This document shows, one piece after another, positions 9,300 to 17,868 of a stretch of DNA of 64,000 nucleotides. The DNA comes from Reyranella humidisoli. GTDB lineage: Bacteria; Pseudomonadota; Alphaproteobacteria; Reyranellales; Reyranellaceae. The DNA lies in assembly GCF_019039055.1 (NCBI RefSeq), contig NZ_JAHOPB010000001.1, forward strand, positions 2,888,001 through 2,952,000, in the 5' to 3' direction. The notes below the pieces were generated by a model, which was given only the letters and a program-made list of their open reading frames with translations, ran no database searches and was not told the DNA's origin. The translations under genes and the position numbers were made by a program. Each line of letters opens with the position of its first letter. Position 1 is the stretch's first letter.

Positions 9300-10181
9300 A
9301 TGTTTCACGCTCTTGCAGACCTGAACCGCACGGCCTCCGCGGACTTCTGTGCCGCGATCGGCGATACCTTCGAGCTGGCGCCGTGGGTCGCCGAAGCCGT
9401 CGTGGGTCAGCGGCCCTTCGCCAGCGTCGCGGCGCTGCACGAGGCGATGATGGGCGCGGTCCGGTCCGCGCCGCGCGAGCGCCAGCTCGCGTTCGTGTGC
9501 GGTCATCCCGATCTCGCCGGCAAGGCGGCTCGCGCGGGCGCACTGACCGAAGAGTCGCGGCATGAGCAGGCGAGCGTCGGCCTCGACACGCTTTCCGAAG
9601 AGGAGTTCGCGCGATTCCATCGGCTGAACGATGCCTACAAGGAGAAGTTCGGCTTTCCCTTCATCGTCTGCGTGCGCCGCCATACGCGGGATTCGATCCT
9701 GAGCCAGTTCGAGCGCCGCCTGCGCCACGACGCAGCGACCGAATTCGCCACGGCCCTGCAGGAGATCGCCTTCATCACCCGGCTGCGCATTGCCGCCAAG
9801 GTGACGGGCGAGGGGATGCCCCAGGTCAATGGACGCCTCAGCACCCATGTGCTCGATACTCATGCCGGCCGTCCGGCGATTGGCGTCGCGATCGAACTCC
9901 ATGAGTTTGCCGGCGAACGGGCCCATCGTATCGCCACCGCCGTGACCAACGCCGATGGCCGCACCGATGCGCCGTTGATCGGCGGCCGGCCGCTGCCGAT
10001 CGGCATCTACGAGCTGAGATTTGCGGTGGGCGACCACTTTCGCAGCAGGGGCATCGAGCAGGGCGATCCGCCATTTCTCGACATCGTGCCTTTACGCTTT
10101 TCCATTGCCGAGCCGGAGGGGCATTATCACGTCCCGCTGCTCTGCACGCCCTGGAGCTATTCGACCTATCGCGGAAGTTAA
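9300..10181 (+). CDS. Bifunctional OHCU decarboxylase / 5-hydroxyisourate hydrolase (UraD-UraH fusion)
   Basis: 293 residues joining two purine-catabolism enzymes. Residues 1 to about 165 are 2-oxo-4-hydroxy-4-carboxy-5-ureidoimidazoline decarboxylase: the catalytic His is H69 in GHPDLA, E89-Q90 lie in the RHEQASVGL segment, and FGFPFI is at 117-122. Residues about 175-293 are transthyretin-like 5-hydroxyisourate hydrolase: H183 in [10 protein letters not shown]221 in DGRTDAP, H277 in HYHVPLL and the diagnostic C-terminal YRGS. The second domain acts first in the pathway (hydrolysing 5-hydroxyisourate), and the first then yields S-allantoin. It is 17 bases upstream of an aldehyde dehydrogenase. 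No urate oxidase or allantoinase is visible nearby. No peroxisomal or export signal is seen, so it should be cytoplasmic. Confidence 0.92.
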   Translation: MFHALADLNRTASADFCAAIGDTFELAPWVAEAVVGQRPFASVAALHEAMMGAVRSAPRERQLAFVCGHPDLAGKAARAGALTEESRHEQASVGLDTLSEEEFARFHRLNDAYKEKFGFPFIVCVRRHTRDSILSQFERRLRHDAATEFATALQEIAFITRLRIAAKVTGEGMPQVNGRLSTHVLDTHAGRPAIGVAIELHEFAGERAHRIATAVTNADGRTDAPLIGGRPLPIGIYELRFAVGDHFRSRGIEQGDPPFLDIVPLRFSIAEPEGHYHVPLLCTPWSYSTYRGS

Positions 10182-10198
10182 GAAACGGAGGACGACCA

Positions 10199-11638
10199 AT
10201 GACGAGCTATAACGACGTATCCCTGATGATCGATGGCGCCTGGACCAAGGGCGCCAACGGCCGGACGATCCCGGTCATCAATCCGGCGACCGAAGAAGTC
10301 ATCGGGCAGGTGGCCCACGCCGAGAAGGCCGACCTCGATCGCGCGCTCGAAGCGGCGGAGAGGGGCTTCCAGGAGTGGCGCAAGGTCTCGCCGTTCGACC
10401 GCTACAAGATCATGCGCAAGGCCGCCGAGCTGATCCGCCAGCGGGTCGACGAGATCGCGCCGATCATGACCCTCGAGCAGGGCAAGCCGGTGATCGAGGC
10501 CAAGGGCGAGACGCTGCTGGCCGCCGACATCATCGAGTGGATGGCCGAGGAAGGCCGCCGCACCTACGGCCGCATCGTTCCGGCCCGCCTGCCGAACGTG
10601 CACCAGCTCGTCATGAAGGAGCCGGTCGGACCGGTCGCCGCCTTCACGCCGTGGAACTTCCCGATCAACCAGGTGGTGCGCAAGGCCTCGGCCGCGCTGG
10701 CCACCGGCTGCTCGATCATTGTGAAGGGTCCGGAAGACACGCCCGGCTCGTGCGCCCAGCTCATCAAGGCCTTCGTCGACGCCGGTGTGCCGAAGGGCGT
10801 GATCCAGCTCGTCTACGGCGTGCCGTCGGAAATCAGCGAATATCTGATCCCGCATCCGATCATCAAGAAGGTGACGTTCACCGGCTCGACGCCGGTCGGC
10901 AAGCAGCTCGCCGCGCTCGCCGGCGCGCACATGAAGCGCGTCACCATGGAGCTGGGCGGTCATTCGCCGGCCATCGTGTTCGAGGACGCCGACGTCGACC
11001 AGGCGGTGAACATCCTGGGCGCCAACAAGTTCCGCAACGCCGGCCAGGTCTGCGTCGCACCGACACGCTTCCTGGTGCACGAGAAGGTCTATCCCGAGTT
11101 CGTCGAGAAGTTCACGGCCTACGCCAAGAACATCAAGGTCGGTAACGGCCTCGACGCCGACACGCGCATGGGCCCGCTCGTCGCCGAGCGCCGCCTGCAC
11201 GCGATCGACGGCTTCGTGAGCGATGCCCTCGCCAAGGGCGCCAAGGTCCAGACCGGCGGCCAGCGCAAGGGCAACAAGGGCTACTTCTACGAGCCGACCG
11301 TCCTCACCGACGTGCCGCTCGATGCCCGGATCATGAACGAGGAGCCGTTCGGTCCGCTGGCGCCGATCTCGCCGTTCAAGGATTTCGACGGGGTGATGAA
11401 GGAAGCCAATCGCCTGCCGTGGGGCCTCGCGGCCTACGCCTACACCACGAATTCGAAGACCATGGCCCAGGTCGGCGCCGCCTTCGAAAGCGGCATGGTG
11501 TCGATCAACCATCATGGTCTCGCCTTGCCGGAAGTGCCGTTCGGCGGCATGAAGGACTCGGGCTACGGCTCGGAGGGCGGCATCGAGGCGCTCGAGGCCT
11601 ACCTGAACACCAAGTTCATCAGCCAGCTCGGCATGTAA
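10199..11638 (+). CDS. NAD(P)-dependent aldehyde dehydrogenase, succinate-semialdehyde dehydrogenase-like
   Basis: 479 residues, normal length for the family. Conserved elements are the PWNFP motif (N153), general base E251 in MELGGHSP and nucleophile C285 in GQVCVAP. The coenzyme-binding Lys lies in VKGPEDTP (K176), where most members have KP(S/A)E, so cofactor preference is uncertain. GGAGG at about 10186 precedes the ATG. The best family match is GabD-like class I aldehyde dehydrogenases, which oxidise succinate semialdehyde and related aldehydes to acids. It follows the UraD-UraH gene by 17 bases and is followed by a strong terminator, so the two probably form a short operon. Confidence 0.88.
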   Translation: MTSYNDVSLMIDGAWTKGANGRTIPVINPATEEVIGQVAHAEKADLDRALEAAERGFQEWRKVSPFDRYKIMRKAAELIRQRVDEIAPIMTLEQGKPVIEAKGETLLAADIIEWMAEEGRRTYGRIVPARLPNVHQLVMKEPVGPVAAFTPWNFPINQVVRKASAALATGCSIIVKGPEDTPGSCAQLIKAFVDAGVPKGVIQLVYGVPSEISEYLIPHPIIKKVTFTGSTPVGKQLAALAGAHMKRVTMELGGHSPAIVFEDADVDQAVNILGANKFRNAGQVCVAPTRFLVHEKVYPEFVEKFTAYAKNIKVGNGLDADTRMGPLVAERRLHAIDGFVSDALAKGAKVQTGGQRKGNKGYFYEPTVLTDVPLDARIMNEEPFGPLAPISPFKDFDGVMKEANRLPWGLAAYAYTTNSKTMAQVGAAFESGMVSINHHGLALPEVPFGGMKDSGYGSEGGIEALEAYLNTKFISQLGM

Positions 11639-11661
11639 AGTCGCCTCAACGGGCGGAACCT

Positions 11662-11695
11662 GGCCCTCCTCCGATCCGTCGGAGGAGGGCCTTTT
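11662..11695 (+). terminator. Rho-independent terminator
   Basis: A perfect 13-bp stem (11662-11674 with 11679-11691) has a 4-base loop and is followed by TTTT at 11692-11695. It lies 24 bases after the aldehyde dehydrogenase stop and would end the uraDH-aldehyde dehydrogenase transcript. Confidence 0.92.
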
Positions 11696-11796
11696 CGTCT
11701 GCGGAACCTGTCGCCCCTCGAAACGGCGGGCAATCCGCCCTCGCCTTTTGGCAGGGCCGATCTATACGGGTCCGGTATCGATCGAGGAGCGTTGAA

Positions 11797-12771
11797 ATGA
11801 AACGTAGAAATGTCCTGGCTGCCCTGGGTGGTCTTCCGGTCACCGCTGCGTTGGGTTCCGGCGCGCAGGCGCAGGACGCCTATCCCGCGCGGCTCGTGAA
11901 GATCCTGGTGCCGTTCGGCCCCGGCGGCTCGACCGACATCATCTCGCGCCTGATCGGCAAGCAGCTTGAGACGATGACGGGCAAGGCGTTCGTCATCGAG
12001 AACAAGCCGGGCGCCACCGGCATGATCGGCACGACCCAGGTCAAGAACGCGCCGGCCGACGGCTACACGTTGCTGCTCGGCTCGACCAGCACGCTGGCCG
12101 CCAATCCCAGCCTCTACAAGCAGATGACCTACGATCCGTCGGACTTCACGACGGTCGCCGTCAACGGTGCGACGGGCAACTTCATGCTGGTGAAGCAGGA
12201 CGCGCCCTACAAGACGGTGAAGGAATTCGTCGACTACGCGAAGAAGCAGCCCAAGCCGCTCTTCTCCGGCTACGGCAACGCCTCCTCACGTGTGCCGGCC
12301 GCCCTGTTCGAAGTCACGACCGGTGTAAAGTTCGAGGAGGTTGCCTACCGCGACGCCGTCGCTTCGATCCAGGATCTGAATGCCGGCCGCGTCGACTGCG
12401 TGTTCCCCGACCAGGTGGTGGGCGAGAGCTACGTCCGCTCGGGCTATGTGCGCGCGCTCGCCGTTACGTCCAAGGAGCGGTCGCCGCTCTTCCCCGATGT
12501 TCCTGCCATCGCCGAGACCTACCCCGGTTACGTGATCATCGCTTTCTCCTGCTTCTCGGTACGCAAGGAGACGCCGGACGACATCAAACAGAAACTGAAC
12601 CGGCTGATCATGGATGCGATCTACGAGCCGGCAGTGCTGGAGCGCGTGAAGCAACTGGGCTTCATCCCGCCGCCGCGGGACTGGACCATCGCGCAATGCG
12701 ATGCCTTCGTGGCGAAGGAGCGCGAGGATTGGACCAAGTACATCAAGCTGGCGAAGATCGAGCCGCAATAA
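11797..12771 (+). CDS. Tripartite tricarboxylate transporter (Bug/TctC) substrate-binding protein
   Basis: 324 residues with an N-terminal signal (MKRRNVLAALGGLPVTAAL, probable cleavage after AQA, residue about 26). The mature protein begins YPARLVKILVPFGPGGSTD, the Bug family signature, followed by VIENKPGATGMIG and NAPADGYTLLLG. GAGGAG precedes ATG 11797. Bug proteins bind carboxylates or other small organics in the periplasm for TctAB permeases; none of those permease genes occurs in this window. It is the first of three tandem Bug genes on this strand and the most diverged of them. A gap of 46 bases separates it from the next. Confidence 0.9.
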   Translation: MKRRNVLAALGGLPVTAALGSGAQAQDAYPARLVKILVPFGPGGSTDIISRLIGKQLETMTGKAFVIENKPGATGMIGTTQVKNAPADGYTLLLGSTSTLAANPSLYKQMTYDPSDFTTVAVNGATGNFMLVKQDAPYKTVKEFVDYAKKQPKPLFSGYGNASSRVPAALFEVTTGVKFEEVAYRDAVASIQDLNAGRVDCVFPDQVVGESYVRSGYVRALAVTSKERSPLFPDVPAIAETYPGYVIIAFSCFSVRKETPDDIKQKLNRLIMDAIYEPAVLERVKQLGFIPPPRDWTIAQCDAFVAKEREDWTKYIKLAKIEPQ

Positions 12772-12817
12772 CGCGCGGTATTGCGCCGGGCCGGCTGGCC
12801 GCTAAGCTTCCGCCCGA

Positions 12818-13798
12818 ATGAGCAGGATTGCACGGCGAAGCTTGCTGGGGGGATTGATGGCGACCGGTGTCGGGGCGGCGGCCCCGGCACGCGCCACGGA
12901 TTGGCCCACGCGCACCGTCTCCTGGATCGTGCCGTTTCCGGCCGGCGGTGGCTCGGACATGTTCGCCCGTCCCGTCGCGGCGCGGGTGGCCGAGGCGATC
13001 GGCGAATCGGTGGTGATCGACAATCGCAGCGGCGCCGGCGGGACCGTCGGCACGGCCGTTGCCGTGCGTGCCGCGCCAGACGGCTACACCCTGCTTGTCG
13101 GCGACACCGGCCTCGTCTACGCGCCGACCATCTATCCCCGGGCCGGCTTCGACTTCGTGCGGGATTTTGCGCCCATCGCCGCCTTCGGTCGCGTCCCCTA
13201 TGCGCTGGTCATCAACCCTGCGCGCATCGACGCGGCCAACCTCGAAGCCTTCATCGAACTGGCGAAAAAGGCGCCCGGCAGCATCGACATCGGGTCGGCC
13301 GGGCTTGGCACCGTCACCCATCTCGCGATCGGGCTCTTCGAGGGTCGTTCGGGTACCAAGCTCACGCATGTTCCCTATCGCGGTGGTGCGCCGATGCTGC
13401 AGGATTTGCTGGCCGGCCAGATCGGCGCGGCCTTCGTGCTGGTGACCGCTGTGGCGGGCCATGTGCGGTCGGGCAAGCTGAAGGCGCTGGCCGTGATCAA
13501 CCGCCGCCGCGACGCGCTGCTGCCCGACGTGCCAACGGCGCATGAGGCGGGAGTGGCGGAGTTTCGCATGACCACATGGTTCGGCCTGTTCGCGCCGGTC
13601 CGCACGCCTGACGCGATCCTCGATCGCATCCACGCCGCCGTGCAGCAGGCCCTGGGCTCGGACGATGTGAAGCGCCTGTGGGCCGAGCACGGGGCGCGGG
13701 TCGAACTCGAGAGCCGTGCCGATTTCGCGAATTTCATCGGGCGCGAGGCCGAGCGGTGGAGCCGCATCGCCAAGGCCGCCAACGTCCAGATGGAGTGA
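12818..13798 (+). CDS. Tripartite tricarboxylate transporter (Bug/TctC) substrate-binding protein
   Basis: 326 residues. A Tat-like signal (MSRIARRSLLGGLMATGVG, cleaved near ARA, about residue 26) precedes the Bug-family mature protein: WPTRTVSWIVPFPAGGGSD, VIDNRSGAGGTVG, APDGYTLLVG, HVPYRGGAPMLQDLLAGQI. It strongly resembles the following gene, with the same GAGGT and YRGG.P.LQDLLAGQ segments and the same C-terminal pattern, so the pair looks like a tandem duplication. The ligand is unknown. No strong Shine-Dalgarno is seen before ATG 12818. Confidence 0.9.
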   Translation: MSRIARRSLLGGLMATGVGAAAPARATDWPTRTVSWIVPFPAGGGSDMFARPVAARVAEAIGESVVIDNRSGAGGTVGTAVAVRAAPDGYTLLVGDTGLVYAPTIYPRAGFDFVRDFAPIAAFGRVPYALVINPARIDAANLEAFIELAKKAPGSIDIGSAGLGTVTHLAIGLFEGRSGTKLTHVPYRGGAPMLQDLLAGQIGAAFVLVTAVAGHVRSGKLKALAVINRRRDALLPDVPTAHEAGVAEFRMTTWFGLFAPVRTPDAILDRIHAAVQQALGSDDVKRLWAEHGARVELESRADFANFIGREAERWSRIAKAANVQME

Positions 13799-13803
13799 AG
13801 CCG

Positions 13804-14778
13804 ATGAAGGTTACGCGACGTGTCACCTTGGGCGGCTTGCTGGCCGCGAGCGCGGCCGGCTCCGCGAACGCACAGCAATGGCGTCCGCCACGGGCGATGA
13901 ACTGGATCGTGCCGTTCCCGCCCGGCGGCTCGAACGACACGTTTGCGCGCCCTATCGCCGCGCATGTCAGCCGGACTCTCGGCCAGCCGGTGGTGGTCGA
14001 GAATCGCAGCGGCGCCGGCGGCACGCTGGGCGGCATGGTCGTGGCGCGGGCGAGGCCCGACGGCTGCACGCTGCTGGTCGCCAACAGCGCGCAATCCTTC
14101 GCGACCGTCGTCTATCCCGATTCGGGCTTCGACCTGCTGCGCGACTTCGCACCGGTCAGCAACATCGCCCGGGTGCCGGTCGGCCTCGTGGTCAATGCGA
14201 CGCGGCTCGACGTCAAGGATCTCGCTGGCTTCCTCGCGGCGGCGCGCAAGGCGCCGGACATGATCAACATCGGCTCGTCAGGTCTCGGCACCATGCCGCA
14301 TCTCGCCATCGAGTTGCTGCAGCGGCGCACCAGCATCCGGCTGATGCACGTGCCCTATCGCGGCGGCGGCCCGGCGCTGCAGGACCTGCTGGCCGGCCAG
14401 CTCGACGCGACGTTCCAGCCGCTCAGCACCGTGGCGTCCTACGTCCAGTCCGGAAAGCTGCGGGCGCTCGCCGTCGCGACCATCAGGCGCGAGAGCGTGC
14501 TGCCCGACGTGCCGACCTTCGCCGAAGCAGGCGTGAAGGATTTCGAGGTCAGCACCTGGTACGGCCTGTTCGCGCCCAAGGCGACCCCCGCTGCGCCGCT
14601 CGACGCGATCCATGCCGCCGTCCAGGCCGCGCTCGCGGAGCCGGACATCAAGCGCATCTGGGCGGAGCAGGGCGCCCGCATCGACCTCGAGAGTCGCCAG
14701 GCCTTTAGCGACTTCGTGAAGGCCGAGGTCGAGCGCTGGAGCGCCATCGCGCGGACCACCGGCCTGCCGATGGAATAG
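13804..14778 (+). CDS. Tripartite tricarboxylate transporter (Bug/TctC) substrate-binding protein
   Basis: 324 residues from ATG 13804, only 5 bases after the preceding stop and therefore presumably cotranscribed with it. The signal peptide is MKVTRRVTLGGLLAASAAG, cleaved near NAQQ (about residue 24). Family features are WIVPFPPGGSND, VVENRSGAGGTLGG, RPDGCTLLVA and HVPYRGGGPALQDLLAG. It is a close paralogue of the gene immediately upstream. The frame is open further upstream inside the previous gene, but the signal peptide fixes the start. A dispersed palindrome follows 40 bases after the stop and may act as the 3' end of the transcript. Confidence 0.9.
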   Translation: MKVTRRVTLGGLLAASAAGSANAQQWRPPRAMNWIVPFPPGGSNDTFARPIAAHVSRTLGQPVVVENRSGAGGTLGGMVVARARPDGCTLLVANSAQSFATVVYPDSGFDLLRDFAPVSNIARVPVGLVVNATRLDVKDLAGFLAAARKAPDMINIGSSGLGTMPHLAIELLQRRTSIRLMHVPYRGGGPALQDLLAGQLDATFQPLSTVASYVQSGKLRALAVATIRRESVLPDVPTFAEAGVKDFEVSTWYGLFAPKATPAAPLDAIHAAVQAALAEPDIKRIWAEQGARIDLESRQAFSDFVKAEVERWSAIARTTGLPME

Positions 14779-14818
14779 CTGGCTCGGAGCGAAATCAGCG
14801 GCCCAGCTACCCACTCGT

Positions 14819-14904
14819 GTCATGCTGAGCGCAGCGAAGGAGCTCTCGCCAGCTACGCAGTCCTTTCATCGTTCCATTGGGTCCTTCGCTGCGCTCAGGA
14901 CGAC
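14819..14904. repeat. Inverted repeat (dispersed palindrome, copy 2)
   Basis: Arms of 23 bases (14819-14841 and 14882-14904) are reverse complements with two mismatches around a 40-base centre. The core CTGAGCGCAGCGAAGGA differs from copy 1 but has the same design (a GTCAT end, then a Glu-Arg-Ser-Glu-Gly-type core when read through). It lies between the Bug genes and the decayed SDR copy, where transcripts converge. Confidence 0.85.
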
Positions 14905-14934
14905 AGTTGCGGACGACGACCTTCGTCTCCTTCA

Positions 14935-15252
14935 TCAAGTCTGCCCGCCGCCGTTCACCTGGATCATCTGGGCGTTCAGGTAGGCGCCGCCGTTGGAGAC
15001 CGGCAGGCTCAGCACCGAGCCGATTTCGGCGGATGTGCCCATGCGGCCGAGTGGGACCTCGGCCATCGTCTCGCGGCGATGATGGTTCGACTCGTCGTCG
15101 TCTTCGACATCGGCTGAGATCGCATTGAAGGTGATGCCCTCGGGCCCGAACTCCCTGCCCAGCCCCTTGGTGGGCGAGTTCACCGCCGGTTTCACCGCCC
15201 GTCCGATACGGTGGCGCCGCGCCTCGAGCACATATGCCCGATTGCGCTTCAT
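14935..15252 (-). pseudogene. Decayed C-terminal copy of the SDR gene at 16258-17004
   Basis: The last 80 or so codons closely match the C-terminus of the intact SDR: EFGPEGITFNAIS, SADVEDDDESNHHR, ETMAEVPLGRMGTSAEIGSVL, GGAYLNAQMIQVNGGGQT. Four residues present in the intact copy after NAIS (PGPI) are deleted here. Upstream of about 15200 the match breaks down, and the Rossmann fold, cofactor site and active-site region are missing. The open frame continues to an ATG at 15252, but those residues do not look like an SDR. I interpret it as a non-functional remnant of a local duplication. Confidence 0.8.
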
Positions 15253-15280
15253 TTGTCGGGGCCGTCGGCAATCCTGTCTG

Positions 15281-15574
15281 TCACTCCACCGGACTGCACC
15301 GCACGGCGGTCACGTCTAGCTGAAGGTCGGCCGTCTCCTTGCGCACCTGCTGGTGCGACGCACCATTCCAATGCGATTCGAAGGCATCCTGGTTCGCATA
15401 GAGTTCGTACAGAATGAAGGTGTCAGGCTGCTCATGGGGTACGAAGATCTCCAGTCCCAGGGTGCCGGGTTCGGTCGCTCGGCACCGCTTGGCATGAGCG
15501 CGCACGTAGTCAATGTACTCGTCGCGCTTGCCTGGCTTGGTCTTGATCGTGGCGATGATGGCAAGTTTTGGCAT
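15281..15574 (-). CDS. Antibiotic biosynthesis monooxygenase (ABM) fold protein
   Basis: 97 residues from ATG 15574, preceded by AGGAGGA. The protein is a single ferredoxin-like ABM domain: it begins LAIIATIKTKPGKRDEYIDYV, then TEPGTLGLEIFVPHEQPDTFILYELYANQDAFESH in pieces, typical of the family whose members are small dimeric cofactor-free oxygenases, haem-degrading enzymes or simple quinol-oxidase-like proteins (YgiN). No substrate can be assigned. It lies in the same direction as the second ABM gene and the SDR; the gap to the second ABM gene is 169 bases. Confidence 0.82.
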   Translation of the reverse strand: MPKLAIIATIKTKPGKRDEYIDYVRAHAKRCRATEPGTLGLEIFVPHEQPDTFILYELYANQDAFESHWNGASHQQVRKETADLQLDVTAVRCSPVE

Positions 15575-15743
15575 GCGTCCTCCTGGGTTGGTCATCGCAT
15601 GTCCGACAACCGATGCCTCGAGCACCCTTTCGGCCGACAGAGGTGACATGGCCTGAGGGTATAGCACCAGGTTATGAAGTGACAGACCTGCACCGCAGGC
15701 AGGCAACGCCGTCGGTCAAAGGCCGCAACGGGCTCCGCTCGGA

Positions 15744-16046
15744 TCAGGCATCCTCGAGGATGTGGACCACGCGGTCAGCCAGCAACGCCTCGGTCTTCGC
15801 GAGCATCTGAAGGCCTGCGTCAGCGCCGATATGGGCTTTGAGATCGTCCATACTCTGCCACTTCTCGATTACGACGAATGTATCGGTCCCGACCTTCGCG
15901 AACGGGCCGGCATCGGCGTCGACCGTGATGCGGTACTCGATGCAGCCCTTCTCGGCGTGGACTGCCGGCACGATTGCCTTGAAGTGCCCGATCACTTCCT
16001 CGCGATTGCCTGGCTTGGCGGTGATGATGGCGATGACATGAATCAT
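15744..16046 (-). CDS. Antibiotic biosynthesis monooxygenase (ABM) fold protein, YgiN-like
   Basis: 100 residues from ATG 16046, preceded by GGGGAGAG. The start IHVIAIITAKPGNREEVI and the central FVVIEKWQSMDDLKAHI are classic for ABM/YgiN-type quinol monooxygenase-fold proteins. It is clearly diverged from the ABM protein downstream, so the two are not a recent duplication. Downstream of the SDR in the same direction (211-base gap), it is probably part of a small redox or detoxification set. The exact reaction is unknown. Confidence 0.85.
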   Translation of the reverse strand: MIHVIAIITAKPGNREEVIGHFKAIVPAVHAEKGCIEYRITVDADAGPFAKVGTDTFVVIEKWQSMDDLKAHIGADAGLQMLAKTEALLADRVVHILEDA

Positions 16047-16257
16047 TGTGCTCTCTCCCCAGTCCAGCTTGCTCGAACGCGCATTCGATGCCACGTCGGT
16101 GCGACAGCGGGCCGAATCGGCCCCTGGTCCGGCCTCGCGCCTGTGGTTCCTGTCGCTACCCGCTTCCGGCATACGACGCCTCCGTGAGGAAGCTGATCTC
16201 AAGAGTAGGTGGGCCCCCCTGTCGAACAGGCGCTTCCAAAGAAACCTGGCTCTCGAA

Positions 16258-17004
16258 TCAAGTCTGCCCGCCGCCGTTCACCTGTATCATCTGGCAGTTC
16301 ACATAAGCGCCGCCGTCGGAGACCAGCAGGCCGAGCACCGAGCCGATCTCGGCGGGCGTGCCCATGCGGCCGAGCGGGACCTTGGCCATCGTCTCGAGGC
16401 GATGGTGGTTCGATTCGGCGTCGTCCTCGACATCGGCGGAGATCGGACCGGGCGAGATCGCATTCACCGTGATGCCCTTCGGTCCGAATTCCTTGCCCAG
16501 CGCCTTGGTGAGGCCCCACACGCCGTGCTTGGCGACCGAGACCGGCGCGCGGCCGGCATAGCCGTGCATCGCGTTCATGCCGGTGAAGTTGACGATGCGG
16601 CCCCAGCCCTTCTTCACCATACCCGGCAGGCAGGCCTGCGACAGCCACACGGCGGCGTCGAGATCGACCGAGATGACGCGCCGCCAGTCGGCCTCGCTCA
16701 TCTCCAGGAACGGTTTGGCCGGTCGCAGCGCGGCGTTGTTCACCAGCACGTCGACCGAGCCGAACTTGGCGATCGCCTCCCGGGCCATGCGGCGGCATTC
16801 CTCGGGGCTGCCGACATCCGCGATGACGACTAGCGTTTCGACACCGAGGGCCGCGGCTTCCTTTGCCACGGACTCGCAGGCCTTGCGGTCGGAAGAGCCG
16901 TTGATCACGACGTCGTAGCCCATCCGGGCGAGCTCCAGCACACAGGCCCGGCCGATGTTTCGGCCTGCGCCGGTCACCAAAGCTGTTCTCCGCGTCGTGG
17001 CCAT
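16258..17004 (-). CDS. Short-chain dehydrogenase/reductase family protein lacking the catalytic Tyr
   Basis: 248 residues. The Rossmann cofactor motif is TGAGRNIG (about 11-18), and NNAA lies at about 90-93. When aligned with FabG (IVN-ISS to YxxxK), this protein reads IVNFTGMN...APVSVAK: the Lys is kept, but the catalytic Tyr is Val and the catalytic Ser is Gly. A classical SDR redox reaction is therefore doubtful; it may bind NAD(P)(H) without normal catalysis or use different chemistry. The C-terminal VNGGGQT is intact. A decayed partial copy lies at 14935-15252. It is divergent from the hydrolase at 17044 over 39 bases. Confidence 0.85.
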   Translation of the reverse strand: MATTRRTALVTGAGRNIGRACVLELARMGYDVVINGSSDRKACESVAKEAAALGVETLVVIADVGSPEECRRMAREAIAKFGSVDVLVNNAALRPAKPFLEMSEADWRRVISVDLDAAVWLSQACLPGMVKKGWGRIVNFTGMNAMHGYAGRAPVSVAKHGVWGLTKALGKEFGPKGITVNAISPGPISADVEDDAESNHHRLETMAKVPLGRMGTPAEIGSVLGLLVSDGGAYVNCQMIQVNGGGQT

Positions 17005-17043
17005 CTTCTATATCTCCCGCTTCATAGGTTCAGAGGGCGTGAC

Positions 17044-17826
17044 GTGGAGCTAAAGACAATTTCGCTCGGCCAACGCTCGGCGCGAGTCTGGACCGGCGGC
17101 ACCGGCGAGGCAATCGTGCTGCTGCATGGCGGCTGGGCAGGCGCGGAAGCCTACTGGTCGACCGTGACCGACGATCTCGAACGCACGCATCTCGTCGTGG
17201 CGCCCGAGTTGCCGCCGATCCATTCAGCCGACGGCCTGCCGAGCTTCGGCGCCTACGCGGAATGGCTCGCCGATCTGCTCACCGCGCTCGGCATCGAGCG
17301 CGCCACCCTGGTCGGAAATTCGCTGGGTGCCACCGTCGGTTGGTGCTTCGCCGGCCGGTACCCCGAACGCTGCGGCCGCCTCGTGCTGGTCAACGGCTAT
17401 CAGCCGCCGGTCTATTCGAAGATGCTGCGCTGGCTGGCCGGCAAGACGCCCATACGTGCCCTGGCGCGTGGCAACCTGCAGCGCCTGCATTACGGTCCCG
17501 AGGTCATCCCGCTCGCCTTCCACGATCGCAGCAAGGTCCCGGCCGAGATCGCGCAGAGGCTCGCGACCTTCACCGCGGCCGACGTCGACCGCGTTCTCGA
17601 CCGGCTCCTGTCCGGCGAGGAAGCGGCACCGCCACCCAAGGGCTCGGTCCTGCTGATCTGGGGCGAAGCCGACCGCTCCCCCGTTCTCGACAAGAACGGC
17701 GCGCGGAAGATGCGACTGACGCTGGAGGAGTCGCGGCTCGTCACGATCCCCGAGGCGGGGCACCTGCCGCAGGTCGAGCGGCCGGATGAATTTCTGCGGG
17801 CGCTGCGTGGTTTCCTGAAGCGGTAG
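17044..17826 (+). CDS. Alpha/beta hydrolase
   Basis: 260 residues from a GTG start at 17044, with AGAGGG about 8 bases upstream. The oxyanion segment is LLHGGWAG (about 26-33). The triad is nucleophile S93 in VGNSLGA, acid D210 in WGEADRSP and H240 in EAGHLPQVERP. No signal peptide, so cytoplasmic. Related enzymes hydrolyse esters, meta-cleavage products or lactones; the substrate cannot be inferred. It is divergently transcribed from the SDR across a 39-base gap. Confidence 0.88.
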   Translation: MELKTISLGQRSARVWTGGTGEAIVLLHGGWAGAEAYWSTVTDDLERTHLVVAPELPPIHSADGLPSFGAYAEWLADLLTALGIERATLVGNSLGATVGWCFAGRYPERCGRLVLVNGYQPPVYSKMLRWLAGKTPIRALARGNLQRLHYGPEVIPLAFHDRSKVPAEIAQRLATFTAADVDRVLDRLLSGEEAAPPPKGSVLLIWGEADRSPVLDKNGARKMRLTLEESRLVTIPEAGHLPQVERPDEFLRALRGFLKR

Positions 17827-17868
17827 GCTATCGGCGCCGACATTGTACTAAAGTCGGAGGAGGCGATC

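Noticed and set aside
14935..15252. A functional 105-residue SDR-like protein
   Set aside because: It lacks the Rossmann fold and active site and has an internal deletion relative to the intact copy; treated as a pseudogene.
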